A stretch of DNA of 8,218 nt from Nanobdellota archaeon (GCA_018825865.1 JAHKAF010000024.1:1-8218); one strand, 5' to 3'; shown: positions 1 through 5,864, counted from the stretch's first letter. Numbers and translations are program-made. The notes: generated by a model not told the origin, from the sequence alone.

Positions 1-1
1 A

Positions 2-682
2 GATAATCTGGAAATACCTTTTAGTGTTTCTTGCACTATTGGTCCGCATAATTTTTTAGTTTTAAATAAGTCAATTGATTTTTTTAAAAAAATTAAAGCA
101 AAAGCGATAGGTTTTAACTTATTACTTGATGCAAAATTTAAACGGCTACCTCTTGTTTCAAATTTTTTAGCGAATAAGGCTTTATTTGATTCTTTTGAAT
201 ATGCAAAAAATAAAGGTTTTCTTGAGTCTAGAATTGGGAGAAAATTAAAAGTATTTAATTCTCCCGGAAAAATTCATCTTCGAGATTGTGGTGCATATGG
301 AAATCAATTAGTTTTTTTCCCTGATGGAGATATTGGTATTTGCCAAGGATATTTAGGATGTAGGAAGAATATTTTGGGAAATGTTTTATCTGCAACTCCC
401 AAAAAAGTTTTGAATTCAGGAATTATTAAGAACTGGATATTAAGTTCTCCATTAAATAGGGGGGAGTGCTCTTCTTGTCCAGCAATAGGTATTTGTGGGG
501 GAGGGTGTTTATTTAGCAATGAGATAAATAATGGGAAAATAAAATCTAGGAATAAGTCTTTTTGTATGCATACATTACTTTCCTTGGATTGGTTCATTAA
601 AAAATCATTAGAAAGAAAGTTGAACGATGAAAATTTATATATTCGAGATATAAGTTTTGTTTATAATAATAGATTAATTTAG
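2..682 (+). CDS. Radical SAM protein, C-terminal part with SPASM domain (5'-truncated by window edge)
   Basis: The frame is open from the left edge to a TAG stop, giving 226 visible residues; the start and the radical SAM CxxxCxxC motif lie outside the window. The visible part has the full SPASM auxiliary cluster signature. Cys96 is followed by Gly109-x4-Cys114, then Cys156-x2-Cys159-x5-Cys165-x3-Cys169, and a final Cys188. In known families this domain binds one or two extra [4Fe-4S] clusters, and members mostly modify peptides or proteins (RiPP maturases, sulfatase-activating enzymes, PqqE). The substrate cannot be told here. The first ~45 residues look like the last strands of the barrel. 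The protein ends in a Lys/Arg-rich helix and a short tail. Its stop overlaps the stop of the convergent IF5B fragment. The SPASM assignment is firm; the reaction is unknown. Confidence 0.9.
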   Translation, partial: DNLEIPFSVSCTIGPHNFLVLNKSIDFFKKIKAKAIGFNLLLDAKFKRLPLVSNFLANKALFDSFEYAKNKGFLESRIGRKLKVFNSPGKIHLRDCGAYGNQLVFFPDGDIGICQGYLGCRKNILGNVLSATPKKVLNSGIIKNWILSSPLNRGECSSCPAIGICGGGCLFSNEINNGKIKSRNKSFCMHTLLSLDWFIKKSLERKLNDENLYIRDISFVYNNRLI

Positions 683-861
683 ATTAAGGCACATTTAAGT
701 TGTTCTATTGGATACGACGTGAATGAAATTTTTTGCGTGATTCCTCCGGCTTCTCCTTCCTGGACACAGCTATCTCTGAGGCAATCTAAGATTGAAGTCT
801 TTCCATGATCAACATGCCCACAAACTGTCACAATTGGTTGTCTGATTTTTCTCTCTGTCAT
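679..861 (-). pseudogene. infB: 5' fragment of translation initiation factor aIF5B (IF-2 family)
   Basis: Sixty residues match the extreme N-terminus of archaeal/eukaryal IF5B, a ribosomal subunit-joining GTPase of about 600 residues. The P-loop GHVDHGKT is at residues 15-22 and the switch I motif EAGGITQ at 37-43, followed by the usual stretch up to YPIEQLK (50-56). The reading then stops. The rest of the G domain and domains II-IV are absent, and the sequence beyond encodes the convergent SPASM gene. No frameshifted continuation is visible. The ATG is supported by a TATA box whose core starts 29 nt upstream. The last residues (CALI) still resemble what follows in the family, so the break is near the stop. 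As IF5B is essential, a full copy should exist elsewhere. This may be a decayed duplicate, a rearrangement scar, half of a split gene, or an assembly join. Confidence 0.85.
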
Positions 862-880
862 ATATATTCTAGAATAGATT

Positions 881-891
881 TATTTTTAAAG
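881..891. promoter_or_regulatory. Shared, near-symmetric TATA box between the IF5B fragment and the ORF at 911
   Basis: TATTTTTAAAG reads as CTTTAAAAATA on the minus strand. On the minus strand the core starts 29 nt before the ATG at 861. On the plus strand the T-run starts 28 nt before the ATG at 911. Both match the spacing of the other promoters here, so this single box may fire both ways. Confidence 0.6.
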
Positions 892-910
892 ATTGGGATT
901 TAGGAAAAAT

Positions 911-1195
911 ATGAGAAAACAGGAAAAAACCTATGTTAGCATATCTAAAGAGGAGAGGGGATATTTTTTATTTTTTCAAGGTTCCGATAGAGATAATAGT
1001 GGGATCTTAAGACCAAAAATAGGAGGGGTGATGGGGGATGATTTTGGAGAAGTTATTAAGGGTCTAAAATGGATATTAAAAGACAATAGGGGAGATTCTT
1101 TCATATTTGATTCTAAAAATTCATATGGAGTAGGTTCTGAAGAAGAATTAATTATAAGAAGATTTATAGGGAGGTCTAACAGAGGGTTTCTTTAA
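911..1195 (+). CDS. Hypothetical protein, 95 aa, no recognised family
   Basis: I do not recognise this protein. It is open for 95 codons from ATG 911 and ends in TAA. A TTG six codons upstream is in frame, but ATG 911 fits the promoter spacing. The product is rich in Gly, Arg, Lys and Asp/Glu. It has a predicted strand-like start (YVSISKEERGYFLFF), a helix-like middle (DDFGEVIKGLKWIL) and a basic C-terminus. It has no cysteine, no obvious membrane segment and no signal peptide. Arginine is coded almost wholly by AGA/AGG, as in the neighbours, which favours real coding. It lies between two gene fragments, so it may be a lineage-restricted gene, a remnant or a chance ORF. Confidence 0.5.
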   Translation: MRKQEKTYVSISKEERGYFLFFQGSDRDNSGILRPKIGGVMGDDFGEVIKGLKWILKDNRGDSFIFDSKNSYGVGSEEELIIRRFIGRSNRGFL

Positions 1196-1380
1196 TATTC
1201 TGAAAATATTTTTAATTAATAGAATATAAAGAGGTGAAAAACCGAAGTTCGACACCCCTCACCCTACCGAAGTAGAGTAATATTATGTGGGTTTTTTGGT
1301 ATATAAAACTAACCGACTACTCCAAAGTCATGAAAATATTTTTTGGTAATATTTAAAACTTCTATTTCTATGATAAGTTC
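1196..1380 (+). other. Intergenic stretch with small repeats and a possible short structured transcript
   Basis: No ORF is seen. The 13-mer TGAAAATATTTTT occurs at 1201-1213 and again at 1330-1342. ACCGAAGT occurs at 1241-1248 and 1266-1273. CTAC-CGAA-GTAG at 1264-1275 can form a small hairpin, and a T6 run follows at 1292-1297. The dyad CGAA-G-TTCG lies at 1243-1251. TATA-like words occur at 1222-1230 and 1298-1308. A small RNA is possible but unproven; no known RNA family is recognised. Confidence 0.3.
1352..1359 (+). promoter_or_regulatory. TATA box of the dph2 fragment
   Basis: TTTAAAAC begins 29 nt before ATG 1381, the same spacing as at intact genes, so the truncated gene keeps an apparently working promoter. 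No Shine-Dalgarno-like sequence lies before the ATG. Confidence 0.6.
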
Positions 1381-1665
1381 ATGAAATCCCTCGGCGAGTT
1401 AGATAAAAAGTATGATTTGGAATTGGACAAAGTTGTTAAGAAAATTAAATCTTCAAAAGCTAAATTAGTCTTGCTTCAGTTTCCCGACGGATTGAAGCCA
1501 TACGCGACTGCAGTGGTGGATTTTTTGGAGGAAAACACCGACGCTGAATTTATTATTTGGATGGAAAGTTGTTATGGTGCTTGTGATACTCCAACAGGGA
1601 TTAATAATCTTGGGGTAGATTTGGTTGTTCAGTTTGGGCATTCGGGGAAGATGCCTAGGTATTAG
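1381..1665 (+). pseudogene. dph2: 5' fragment of diphthamide synthesis enzyme Dph2 (first domain only)
   Basis: Ninety-four residues match the N-terminal domain of archaeal Dph2. That enzyme is a [4Fe-4S] protein of about 340 residues that transfers the 3-amino-3-carboxypropyl group of SAM to a histidine of elongation factor 2. Visible landmarks are LLQFPDGLK (31-39), SCYGACD (63-69) and the domain-end motif QFGHS (84-88). Cys68 of YGACD corresponds to the first of the three cluster cysteines; the domains bearing the other two are absent. The frame ends at a TAG overlapping the stop of the convergent deaminase gene, and sequence beyond belongs to that gene. The start has a TATA box 29 nt upstream. 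Alone it cannot hold the normal three-cysteine cluster. It is a decayed copy, half of a split gene, or a rearrangement/assembly scar. Confidence 0.88.
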
Positions 1666-2711
1666 TCTTTAAAATTTATAATAGGATTTGGTCTTTCAAT
1701 TTTTTTAACTTTAATTCCACTTTCCTTAAGAAGATCCAGTGAACCTTTAGAGCCAGCATAATCAAAATAATAAATAAGTTCTTTTAATCCTGCGTTTATG
1801 ATTTGTTTAGCACACATTCTACAAGGGATATGTGTACAATACATTGTTCCTCCGTCTATACTTACTCCATGTAATCCTGCTTGTGCTATTGCATTTTGTT
1901 CTGCATGAACTGCCCGACATTGTTCTGCACCAAAACCAGTTTCAAGTTTTAATTCATCTTTTTTACAACCTAATTCTAAACAATCCTTTGCACCTTTTAC
2001 TGCTCCATTATAACCTGTTGTAATAACCCTTTTATTTTTAACTATTATTGCTCCCACGTTATGTCTTAAACAAGTACTTCTCTCCGCAACAAGTGCAGTT
2101 ATTTTTATAAAATACTCATCCCACGAGGGTCTTTTGTGTCCTCCTAATTTTTTCTCTTGTCCTTTTTCTAAAATAATCTTCTTATAAACTTCCTCAATCT
2201 GTCTGTATAAATTATCTAATGTTCCGTCGTTATTCAGCACAAAATCAGCCATTTTAATGCAAGCACTTAGATTTTGTTTGGTTGGGTCTGTTGAAAACAT
2301 TTCCCTTCTTTCGTCTTCTATAAATCTATCAAAACTTATTCTATCTGTCTCACTTTGTCTTTTTGAAATACGAGAATATCTTATTTGAGAATCAGCGTCG
2401 ATGGCAAGCAATATCCCTCCTTCTTTTATTTTTTCAGCTTCTCCTTGGGTTCTAATACTCTCAATAATCGAATTCTCCCCTTCTTGGTTAGCCTTTTCTA
2501 ATAATCTTTCAATGATATAACTCGGAGAATTAATCTCTCTTAATTGGTTTGCCACCAAAACCATGCTGTCCCTGTTCACAGGCAGACTTCTTTTGTTTAT
2601 TTCCTTAATTAAAAATTCTCTCACTGAATAATGCCGAAAACCTTTCTGAATGAGATATTCAACAATAGTTCCCTTACCTGCCCCGAGAGTTCCTGTTATT
2701 CCGATTATCAT
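1662..2711 (-). CDS. P-loop kinase-like / deoxycytidylate deaminase fusion protein
   Basis: This 349-residue protein has two parts. Residues 1-~180 form an NMP-kinase/dephospho-CoA-kinase-like P-loop domain with Walker A GTLGAGKG at 7-14, resembling archaeal UPF0200-type proteins. Residues ~195-345 form a zinc-dependent dCMP deaminase domain with HAEQNA (His269 zinc ligand, Glu271 proton shuttle) and PCRMC (Cys297 and Cys300 zinc ligands). The RSTCLRHNVGAIIV and TGYNGAVKG stretches are typical of the family. The expected reaction is dCMP to dUMP. The role of the kinase-like domain is unknown: it may phosphorylate a nucleotide or sense one. Neighbouring tmk and thyA support a role in dTTP supply. 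The gene has its own TATA box and overlaps the dph2 fragment by its stop codon. Defence dCTP deaminases share the kinase-plus-deaminase order, but the context argues for housekeeping. Confidence 0.9.
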   Translation of the reverse strand: MIIGITGTLGAGKGTIVEYLIQKGFRHYSVREFLIKEINKRSLPVNRDSMVLVANQLREINSPSYIIERLLEKANQEGENSIIESIRTQGEAEKIKEGGILLAIDADSQIRYSRISKRQSETDRISFDRFIEDERREMFSTDPTKQNLSACIKMADFVLNNDGTLDNLYRQIEEVYKKIILEKGQEKKLGGHKRPSWDEYFIKITALVAERSTCLRHNVGAIIVKNKRVITTGYNGAVKGAKDCLELGCKKDELKLETGFGAEQCRAVHAEQNAIAQAGLHGVSIDGGTMYCTHIPCRMCAKQIINAGLKELIYYFDYAGSKGSLDLLKESGIKVKKIERPNPIINFKD

Positions 2712-2732
2712 TTGGTAAAACAGCGAATATAT

Positions 2733-2740
2733 TATTTAAG
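2733..2740 (-). promoter_or_regulatory. TATA box of the dCMP deaminase fusion gene
   Basis: CTTAAATA on the minus strand has its first core T 28 nt before the ATG at 2711. It lies within the 47-nt gap after tmk, so the deaminase gene can be transcribed independently of tmk. No ribosome binding site is visible. Confidence 0.65.
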
Positions 2741-2758
2741 GATTTGTTTGGTTGAGTG

Positions 2759-3403
2759 TTATATTTTCAACCTTTCCTTTAAGTGATATCTAATTTCTTC
2801 TTGCATTCCTTCTTCATCATCTTGTCTATGGTTTATCACAACAGCAAAAGAATTTCTTTGTGCAAAATCCAAAAAACCTTCTCGCAATTTTTGATGAAAT
2901 TCAAGGGCTTCTTTTTCCATTCTGTCTTTCTCCCCAAATTCACTTAAATCCTTCCAGGCATTTTTTAGTAATGTTTCTGGGTCTCCGTCAATAATATATA
3001 ATAAGTCAATGGGAGTATTTCTTGTAGTTATCTGATTAAGATGATTTATCACACCAAGACTCAATCCTCTTGCAATTCCTTGATAGATAATTGATTCAAC
3101 AAAACAACGATCGCTGATAACGTGTTTTCCAGAGTATAAATTAGGAAGTACAATTTGAGAATATTGTTGAGCTCTATCCGCTTGATAAAGGAGCATTTCT
3201 GTTAAAGGATCCATCCTACCAGTAAATTCCGGGTCTAATATAACTGCTCTTATCTTTTTTCCAATTTCTGTTCCACCTGGTTCTCTCGCTATTATAACAT
3301 TATGACCTTTTTGAGTTAAATAATCTCCGAGGGGTTTTACTTGGCTTGTTTTTCCAGCCCCTTCTATTCCTGAAACTGCTATAAAGTATCCTCTCCCCAC
3401 CAT
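2759..3403 (-). CDS. tmk: Thymidylate kinase (dTMP kinase)
   Basis: This 214-residue protein has normal length for the family and phosphorylates dTMP to dTDP with ATP. Visible motifs are the P-loop GIEGAGKTS (12-20), REPGGTEIG (40-48), which corresponds to the substrate-binding region, the Asp98-Arg99 motif followed by ESIIYQG (103-109), and the C-terminal DRMEKEALEFHQKLREGF region. The usual Tyr after Asp-Arg is Cys100 here. I chose ATG 3403, because the in-frame TTG one codon upstream is a weaker start and 3403 gives the 29-nt spacing to the TATA core seen elsewhere. The gene diverges from thyA and is followed 47 nt later by the dCMP deaminase promoter, so three consecutive steps of dTTP synthesis are adjacent. 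Confidence 0.95.
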   Translation of the reverse strand: MVGRGYFIAVSGIEGAGKTSQVKPLGDYLTQKGHNVIIAREPGGTEIGKKIRAVILDPEFTGRMDPLTEMLLYQADRAQQYSQIVLPNLYSGKHVISDRCFVESIIYQGIARGLSLGVINHLNQITTRNTPIDLLYIIDGDPETLLKNAWKDLSEFGEKDRMEKEALEFHQKLREGFLDFAQRNSFAVVINHRQDDEEGMQEEIRYHLKERLKI

Positions 3404-3424
3404 CAAAATTCCTATTCAACTTTC

Positions 3425-3433
3425 TTTTTAAAG
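3425..3433 (-). promoter_or_regulatory. TATA box of tmk
   Basis: CTTTAAAAA on the minus strand has its first core T 29 nt before the chosen ATG at 3403. It lies in the 100-nt divergent spacer shared with thyA. Confidence 0.65.
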
Positions 3434-3473
3434 AAATCTGTGGTTGAGGATATAGATATTAAAAGATAATAAT

Positions 3474-3482
3474 CTTTATAAG
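3474..3482 (+). promoter_or_regulatory. TATA box of thyA
   Basis: CTTTATAAG has its TTTATA core starting 29 nt before ATG 3504. It is separate from the tmk box, about 40 nt apart in the divergent spacer. No Shine-Dalgarno-like sequence is seen before the ATG. Confidence 0.7.
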
Positions 3483-3503
3483 AAATAAGGTTTATTTGTT
3501 AAA

Positions 3504-4298
3504 ATGAAGATTCATAAAATAGTGGCTAGGGATTTACCTGATTTATGGTTTCAAGCAGTTCATGATATTCTTGATTTAGGGAGGTCCTTTGTTGTTGATA
3601 GAGGTTCATATGCAGGGCAGACGCGATTAGAATATGATTATTTTGTAGGACATGTTAAGCATCCTTATACAGAACCTTTACTTCCTGATATACCTCCTGG
3701 TTGTGGACTTCCTAATCCTGTTGAAGAAGCTTATATTTATGGAGGGGAAGGGTATGAGAGGTCTTATATAGAATATTTAATGACTGCTACAAAAAAACCA
3801 GGGGAATCTTATACTTATGGAGAAAGATTAGTGAGGGTGCCTCTTACAAGAGATAAATTGACATGGTGGGAAGCAGGAAACACAGAGATAGTGGATAAAA
3901 GAGATGTAGATGGAAAAGTTGTTTTTGAAGAAGAGGGGCAACTTTATCTAAATCAAATTGAATGGGTTATTGATACTTATAAGAGATTAGGGCATAGAAA
4001 TAATCAAATGGTTTTACAAGTTGCACACCCTTCTGATTTAACATTAATAGACCCTCCTTGTTTGAGGAGCATTGATACAAGAATTGAAGATGATACTTTA
4101 TCCTTCAGACCCGTTTATTTTCGCTCGTGGGATTTGTGGGGAGGGTTGCCTGTAAATTTAGCTGCGATTCAAAATCTTAAAGCTTATATGGCAGGAGAAA
4201 TTGGAGTTAAAGATGGAGAAATGCTAGTTGAAAGTAAAGGGCTTCATTTATATGGTTATGCAGAAAAGTTAGCAAAGATGAGATGTTTAAGAGATTAA
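3504..4298 (+). CDS. thyA: Thymidylate synthase, archaeal ThyA type
   Basis: This 264-residue enzyme should convert dUMP to dTMP using a methylene-tetrahydropterin cofactor. Key residues can be matched to E. coli ThyA by motif. The nucleophile is Cys186 in DPPCLRS (E. coli C146). Arg207-Ser208-x-Asp210 in YFRSWD matches R166-S167-x-D169, Asn218 in GLPVN matches N177, and His248-x-Tyr250 in LHLYGY matches H207-x-Y209. The D-to-N and H-to-Y spacings are identical. The N-terminal ~130 residues resemble the diverged archaeal (methanogen-type) group rather than bacterial ThyA. It diverges from tmk, and its end faces the CcdA-like gene with a 2-nt gap. Whether the cofactor is a folate or a methanopterin cannot be told. 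Confidence 0.9.
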   Translation: MKIHKIVARDLPDLWFQAVHDILDLGRSFVVDRGSYAGQTRLEYDYFVGHVKHPYTEPLLPDIPPGCGLPNPVEEAYIYGGEGYERSYIEYLMTATKKPGESYTYGERLVRVPLTRDKLTWWEAGNTEIVDKRDVDGKVVFEEEGQLYLNQIEWVIDTYKRLGHRNNQMVLQVAHPSDLTLIDPPCLRSIDTRIEDDTLSFRPVYFRSWDLWGGLPVNLAAIQNLKAYMAGEIGVKDGEMLVESKGLHLYGYAEKLAKMRCLRD

Positions 4299-4300
4299 TT

Positions 4301-4999
4301 CTACAACCAACCCCTCAGCAACCCAATTCCCACTAAGAACAATAATATTCCTGCGATTAAATGTAATCTCCTGATATTTCTTTCTTTCCAACCTGAGACT
4401 TCATCAACCATTGCAAATCCTCCGAATACTAATATTGTTATGCCTATCATCGGAAGAATGAATATTAAGTTGTAGTAAAGTAGCCAGGGAATTGCTCCGA
4501 TGGTTCCGAGTTCTGCGAGCAGACCTGACGCGACGATGTATGGTCCGATTGTGCAAGGGAGAAGAAAGATTGTGACTAAAAAACCAATTATGAAAGCTCC
4601 GCGCGGAGAGGTTATTTTGTTGATTATTCTTTTTACTTTTGGTCTCATCCAAATTGGCATTTCTGTTGCAAAACTTCCTGGCTTGTACATGAAGTAATCT
4701 TTAATATTAAGTGCCCCCATAATCATGGCAAGGATTGCCAGCCCATTGTAAATAAGTCCTGAATTTTGCCTGAGAATTTCTGCGAATGTATTGAAGAACT
4801 GAATAATTATTAATCCGTAGAATAAATAACCGACATATACCGACGCTGTGAACGCGATTCCAGCATACAGGACTTTTTTCCTTTTGTCTGGATTTTGGAT
4901 AAGGATTGACATGAGAACCATTGTCAGGACTGCGATAGCACAGGGATTAATAGAATCTGCAAGTGCAAGTGTTGTGATTTTCAGGAAGTTTGTTGGCAT
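4301..4999 (-). CDS. CcdA/DsbD-like membrane thiol-disulfide transporter
   Basis: This 232-residue protein has about six hydrophobic membrane segments (roughly 5-30, 43-66, 82-98, 134-160, 165-192 and 211-230). Two proline-cysteine motifs sit in the first and fourth: INPC with Cys20 and LLPC with Cys149. This cysteine pair and length are typical of the CcdA family, which passes reducing equivalents from cytosolic thioredoxin across the membrane to an extracytoplasmic thiol protein. A membrane-anchored thioredoxin-fold protein is encoded nearby at 5502-5834 and is a plausible partner, though that pairing is inferred. The start ATG has a TATA core 28 nt upstream. The 3' end converges on thyA. 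No cytochrome c gene is visible, so protein disulfide chemistry is more likely than cytochrome maturation. Confidence 0.85.
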   Translation of the reverse strand: MPTNFLKITTLALADSINPCAIAVLTMVLMSILIQNPDKRKKVLYAGIAFTASVYVGYLFYGLIIIQFFNTFAEILRQNSGLIYNGLAILAMIMGALNIKDYFMYKPGSFATEMPIWMRPKVKRIINKITSPRGAFIIGFLVTIFLLPCTIGPYIVASGLLAELGTIGAIPWLLYYNLIFILPMIGITILVFGGFAMVDEVSGWKERNIRRLHLIAGILLFLVGIGLLRGWL

Positions 5000-5020
5000 T
5001 TTATAAGCAATCTAATCAGG

Positions 5021-5028
5021 TTTAAAAG
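5021..5028 (-). promoter_or_regulatory. TATA box of the CcdA-like gene
   Basis: CTTTTAAA on the minus strand has its first core T 28 nt before the ATG at 4999. It is about 40 nt from the box of the divergent gene at 5092. Confidence 0.65.
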
Positions 5029-5060
5029 TTTTTCTTGAATCTCTATCTCCTAGACTAATA

Positions 5061-5070
5061 ATATTTATAT
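5061..5070 (+). promoter_or_regulatory. TATA box deciding the start of the gene at 5092
   Basis: ATATTTATAT has its TTTATA core 28 nt before ATG 5092 but only 7 nt before the in-frame ATG at 5071. This placement excludes 5071 if transcription follows the rule seen at the other genes. Confidence 0.6.
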
Positions 5071-5091
5071 ATGGGTAAAATTAGTTTTATC

Positions 5092-5490
5092 ATGAAAGTT
5101 TATGATTTGTTAACAAAAAATGCTCCGCAAGACAAAGAAAGAATTAATGGAATGATTAAACTTATCAGGGAAACTGATGATGAAGATGTTAGAAGGATGG
5201 TTTCTACCACAGCAAATGAAATTAAGATTAGCTATTTAAGTAGAAAATTTTATGAGGGAAAAGACGTGGATGATGGGCAACGCACTAAAGACGCTGAAAT
5301 TTTATTAGGGAGGATATTCTCAGATAGCTATTTAGGGATAAGTCACTTAGCCAGAGACCTTAAATCACAATTACAAAACATTGCATGGTACAATGGTGCG
5401 CACAAAAACCCACTTGATGATTGGATTAATGCTCAAAAGACATATCTAAGAAAAAGATTAGATTCTTTATATTGGCTTAAGGATATATAA
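5092..5490 (+). CDS. Hypothetical helical protein, 132 aa
   Basis: I do not recognise the family. From ATG 5092 the product has 132 residues, is rich in Lys, Arg and Asp, and looks almost wholly helical. It has no membrane segment, no signal peptide and no cysteine. Heptad-like runs of hydrophobic residues (YDLLTK, MIKLIRE, AEILLGRIF, LARDLKSQLQNI) suggest a small soluble helical bundle. The alternative start at 5071 would add seven residues but overlaps the TATA region. The gene sits between the CcdA-like and thioredoxin-like genes, facing away from the first and towards the second with an 11-nt gap. It is not co-transcribed with either, so any link to the redox pair is speculative. Confidence 0.8.
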   Translation: MKVYDLLTKNAPQDKERINGMIKLIRETDDEDVRRMVSTTANEIKISYLSRKFYEGKDVDDGQRTKDAEILLGRIFSDSYLGISHLARDLKSQLQNIAWYNGAHKNPLDDWINAQKTYLRKRLDSLYWLKDI

Positions 5491-5501
5491 ATTCTCTTAA
5501 T

Positions 5502-5834
5502 TCAACACCCTGTAAGTTCCTTTAATTTCTCAACACTCTGAACCCCCCGATATTTTTCTCCGTCGATTAACCATGTGGGTGTGGCCTCGATTCCAACGCA
5601 TTTTTCTTTGTCGTAAAAGCAATCAATTTTATTCAAGAATTGGTAATTGTCTCCGAACATTTCCTGCTGGGTTTCGCAGGCATGGCATCCAAGCTGAGTA
5701 TAAAGAACTGAATTGTCTCCCAGACATTTTGCAACTTCCTCGTCGGTTACTGGCGCATCATTAGTTAAAGTAAAATATGAAAATATTAGCACCACAATTA
5801 TAATTCCAATTGTCCACCAATTTTTTTTGTTCAT
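5502..5834 (-). CDS. Membrane-anchored thioredoxin-fold protein (VKOR-partner-like)
   Basis: This 110-residue protein starts with two Lys and one N-terminal hydrophobic segment (about 6-23), which should anchor it with the rest outside the cytosol. A small thioredoxin-like domain follows, with the active site CHAC at 50-53 and the cis-proline motif ATPTW (Pro86). Further cysteines are Cys37, Cys72 in KIDC, Cys79, and Cys110 as the last residue. The pattern of Gly-Cys-x-x-Cys, Ile-Asp-Cys, then Cys-x-Gly-Ile and Pro-Thr-Trp resembles the thioredoxin domain fused to or paired with VKOR proteins. It may form or reshuffle disulfides in exported proteins, with the CcdA-like protein supplying electrons; this is inferred from proximity. 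The TATA core lies 29 nt before the ATG. Confidence 0.88.
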   Translation of the reverse strand: MNKKNWWTIGIIIVVLIFSYFTLTNDAPVTDEEVAKCLGDNSVLYTQLGCHACETQQEMFGDNYQFLNKIDCFYDKEKCVGIEATPTWLIDGEKYRGVQSVEKLKELTGC

Positions 5835-5855
5835 AAGAAATATAATAGAAATTAT

Positions 5856-5864
5856 TTTTTAAAG
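5856..5864 (-). promoter_or_regulatory. TATA box of the thioredoxin-like gene
   Basis: CTTTAAAAA on the minus strand is the same 9-mer as the tmk box, and its first core T lies 29 nt before the ATG at 5834. Confidence 0.65.

Noticed and set aside
304..597. Long open frame on the minus strand, antisense to the SPASM gene
   Set aside because: It lies wholly inside the strongly supported SPASM coding region, matches no family and lacks a TATA box at the usual distance.
1241..1263. tRNA T-loop-like word GTTCGAC in the spacer
   Set aside because: The flanking bases do not pair as a T stem, and no acceptor or anticodon arm is found around it.
1832..2023. Leu/His-rich open frame on the plus strand inside the deaminase gene
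   Set aside because: The odd composition is what an antisense reading of the deaminase zinc motif region would give; it is a shadow.
1662..2711. Anti-phage dCTP deaminase system
   Set aside because: The kinase-then-deaminase order is shared, but the protein is shorter than typical defence members, and its neighbours tmk and thyA point to normal dTTP synthesis. No other defence gene is visible.
5071..5091. Upstream ATG as start of the 5092 gene
   Set aside because: This ATG is only 7 nt from the TATA core start and would lie upstream of the expected transcription start.
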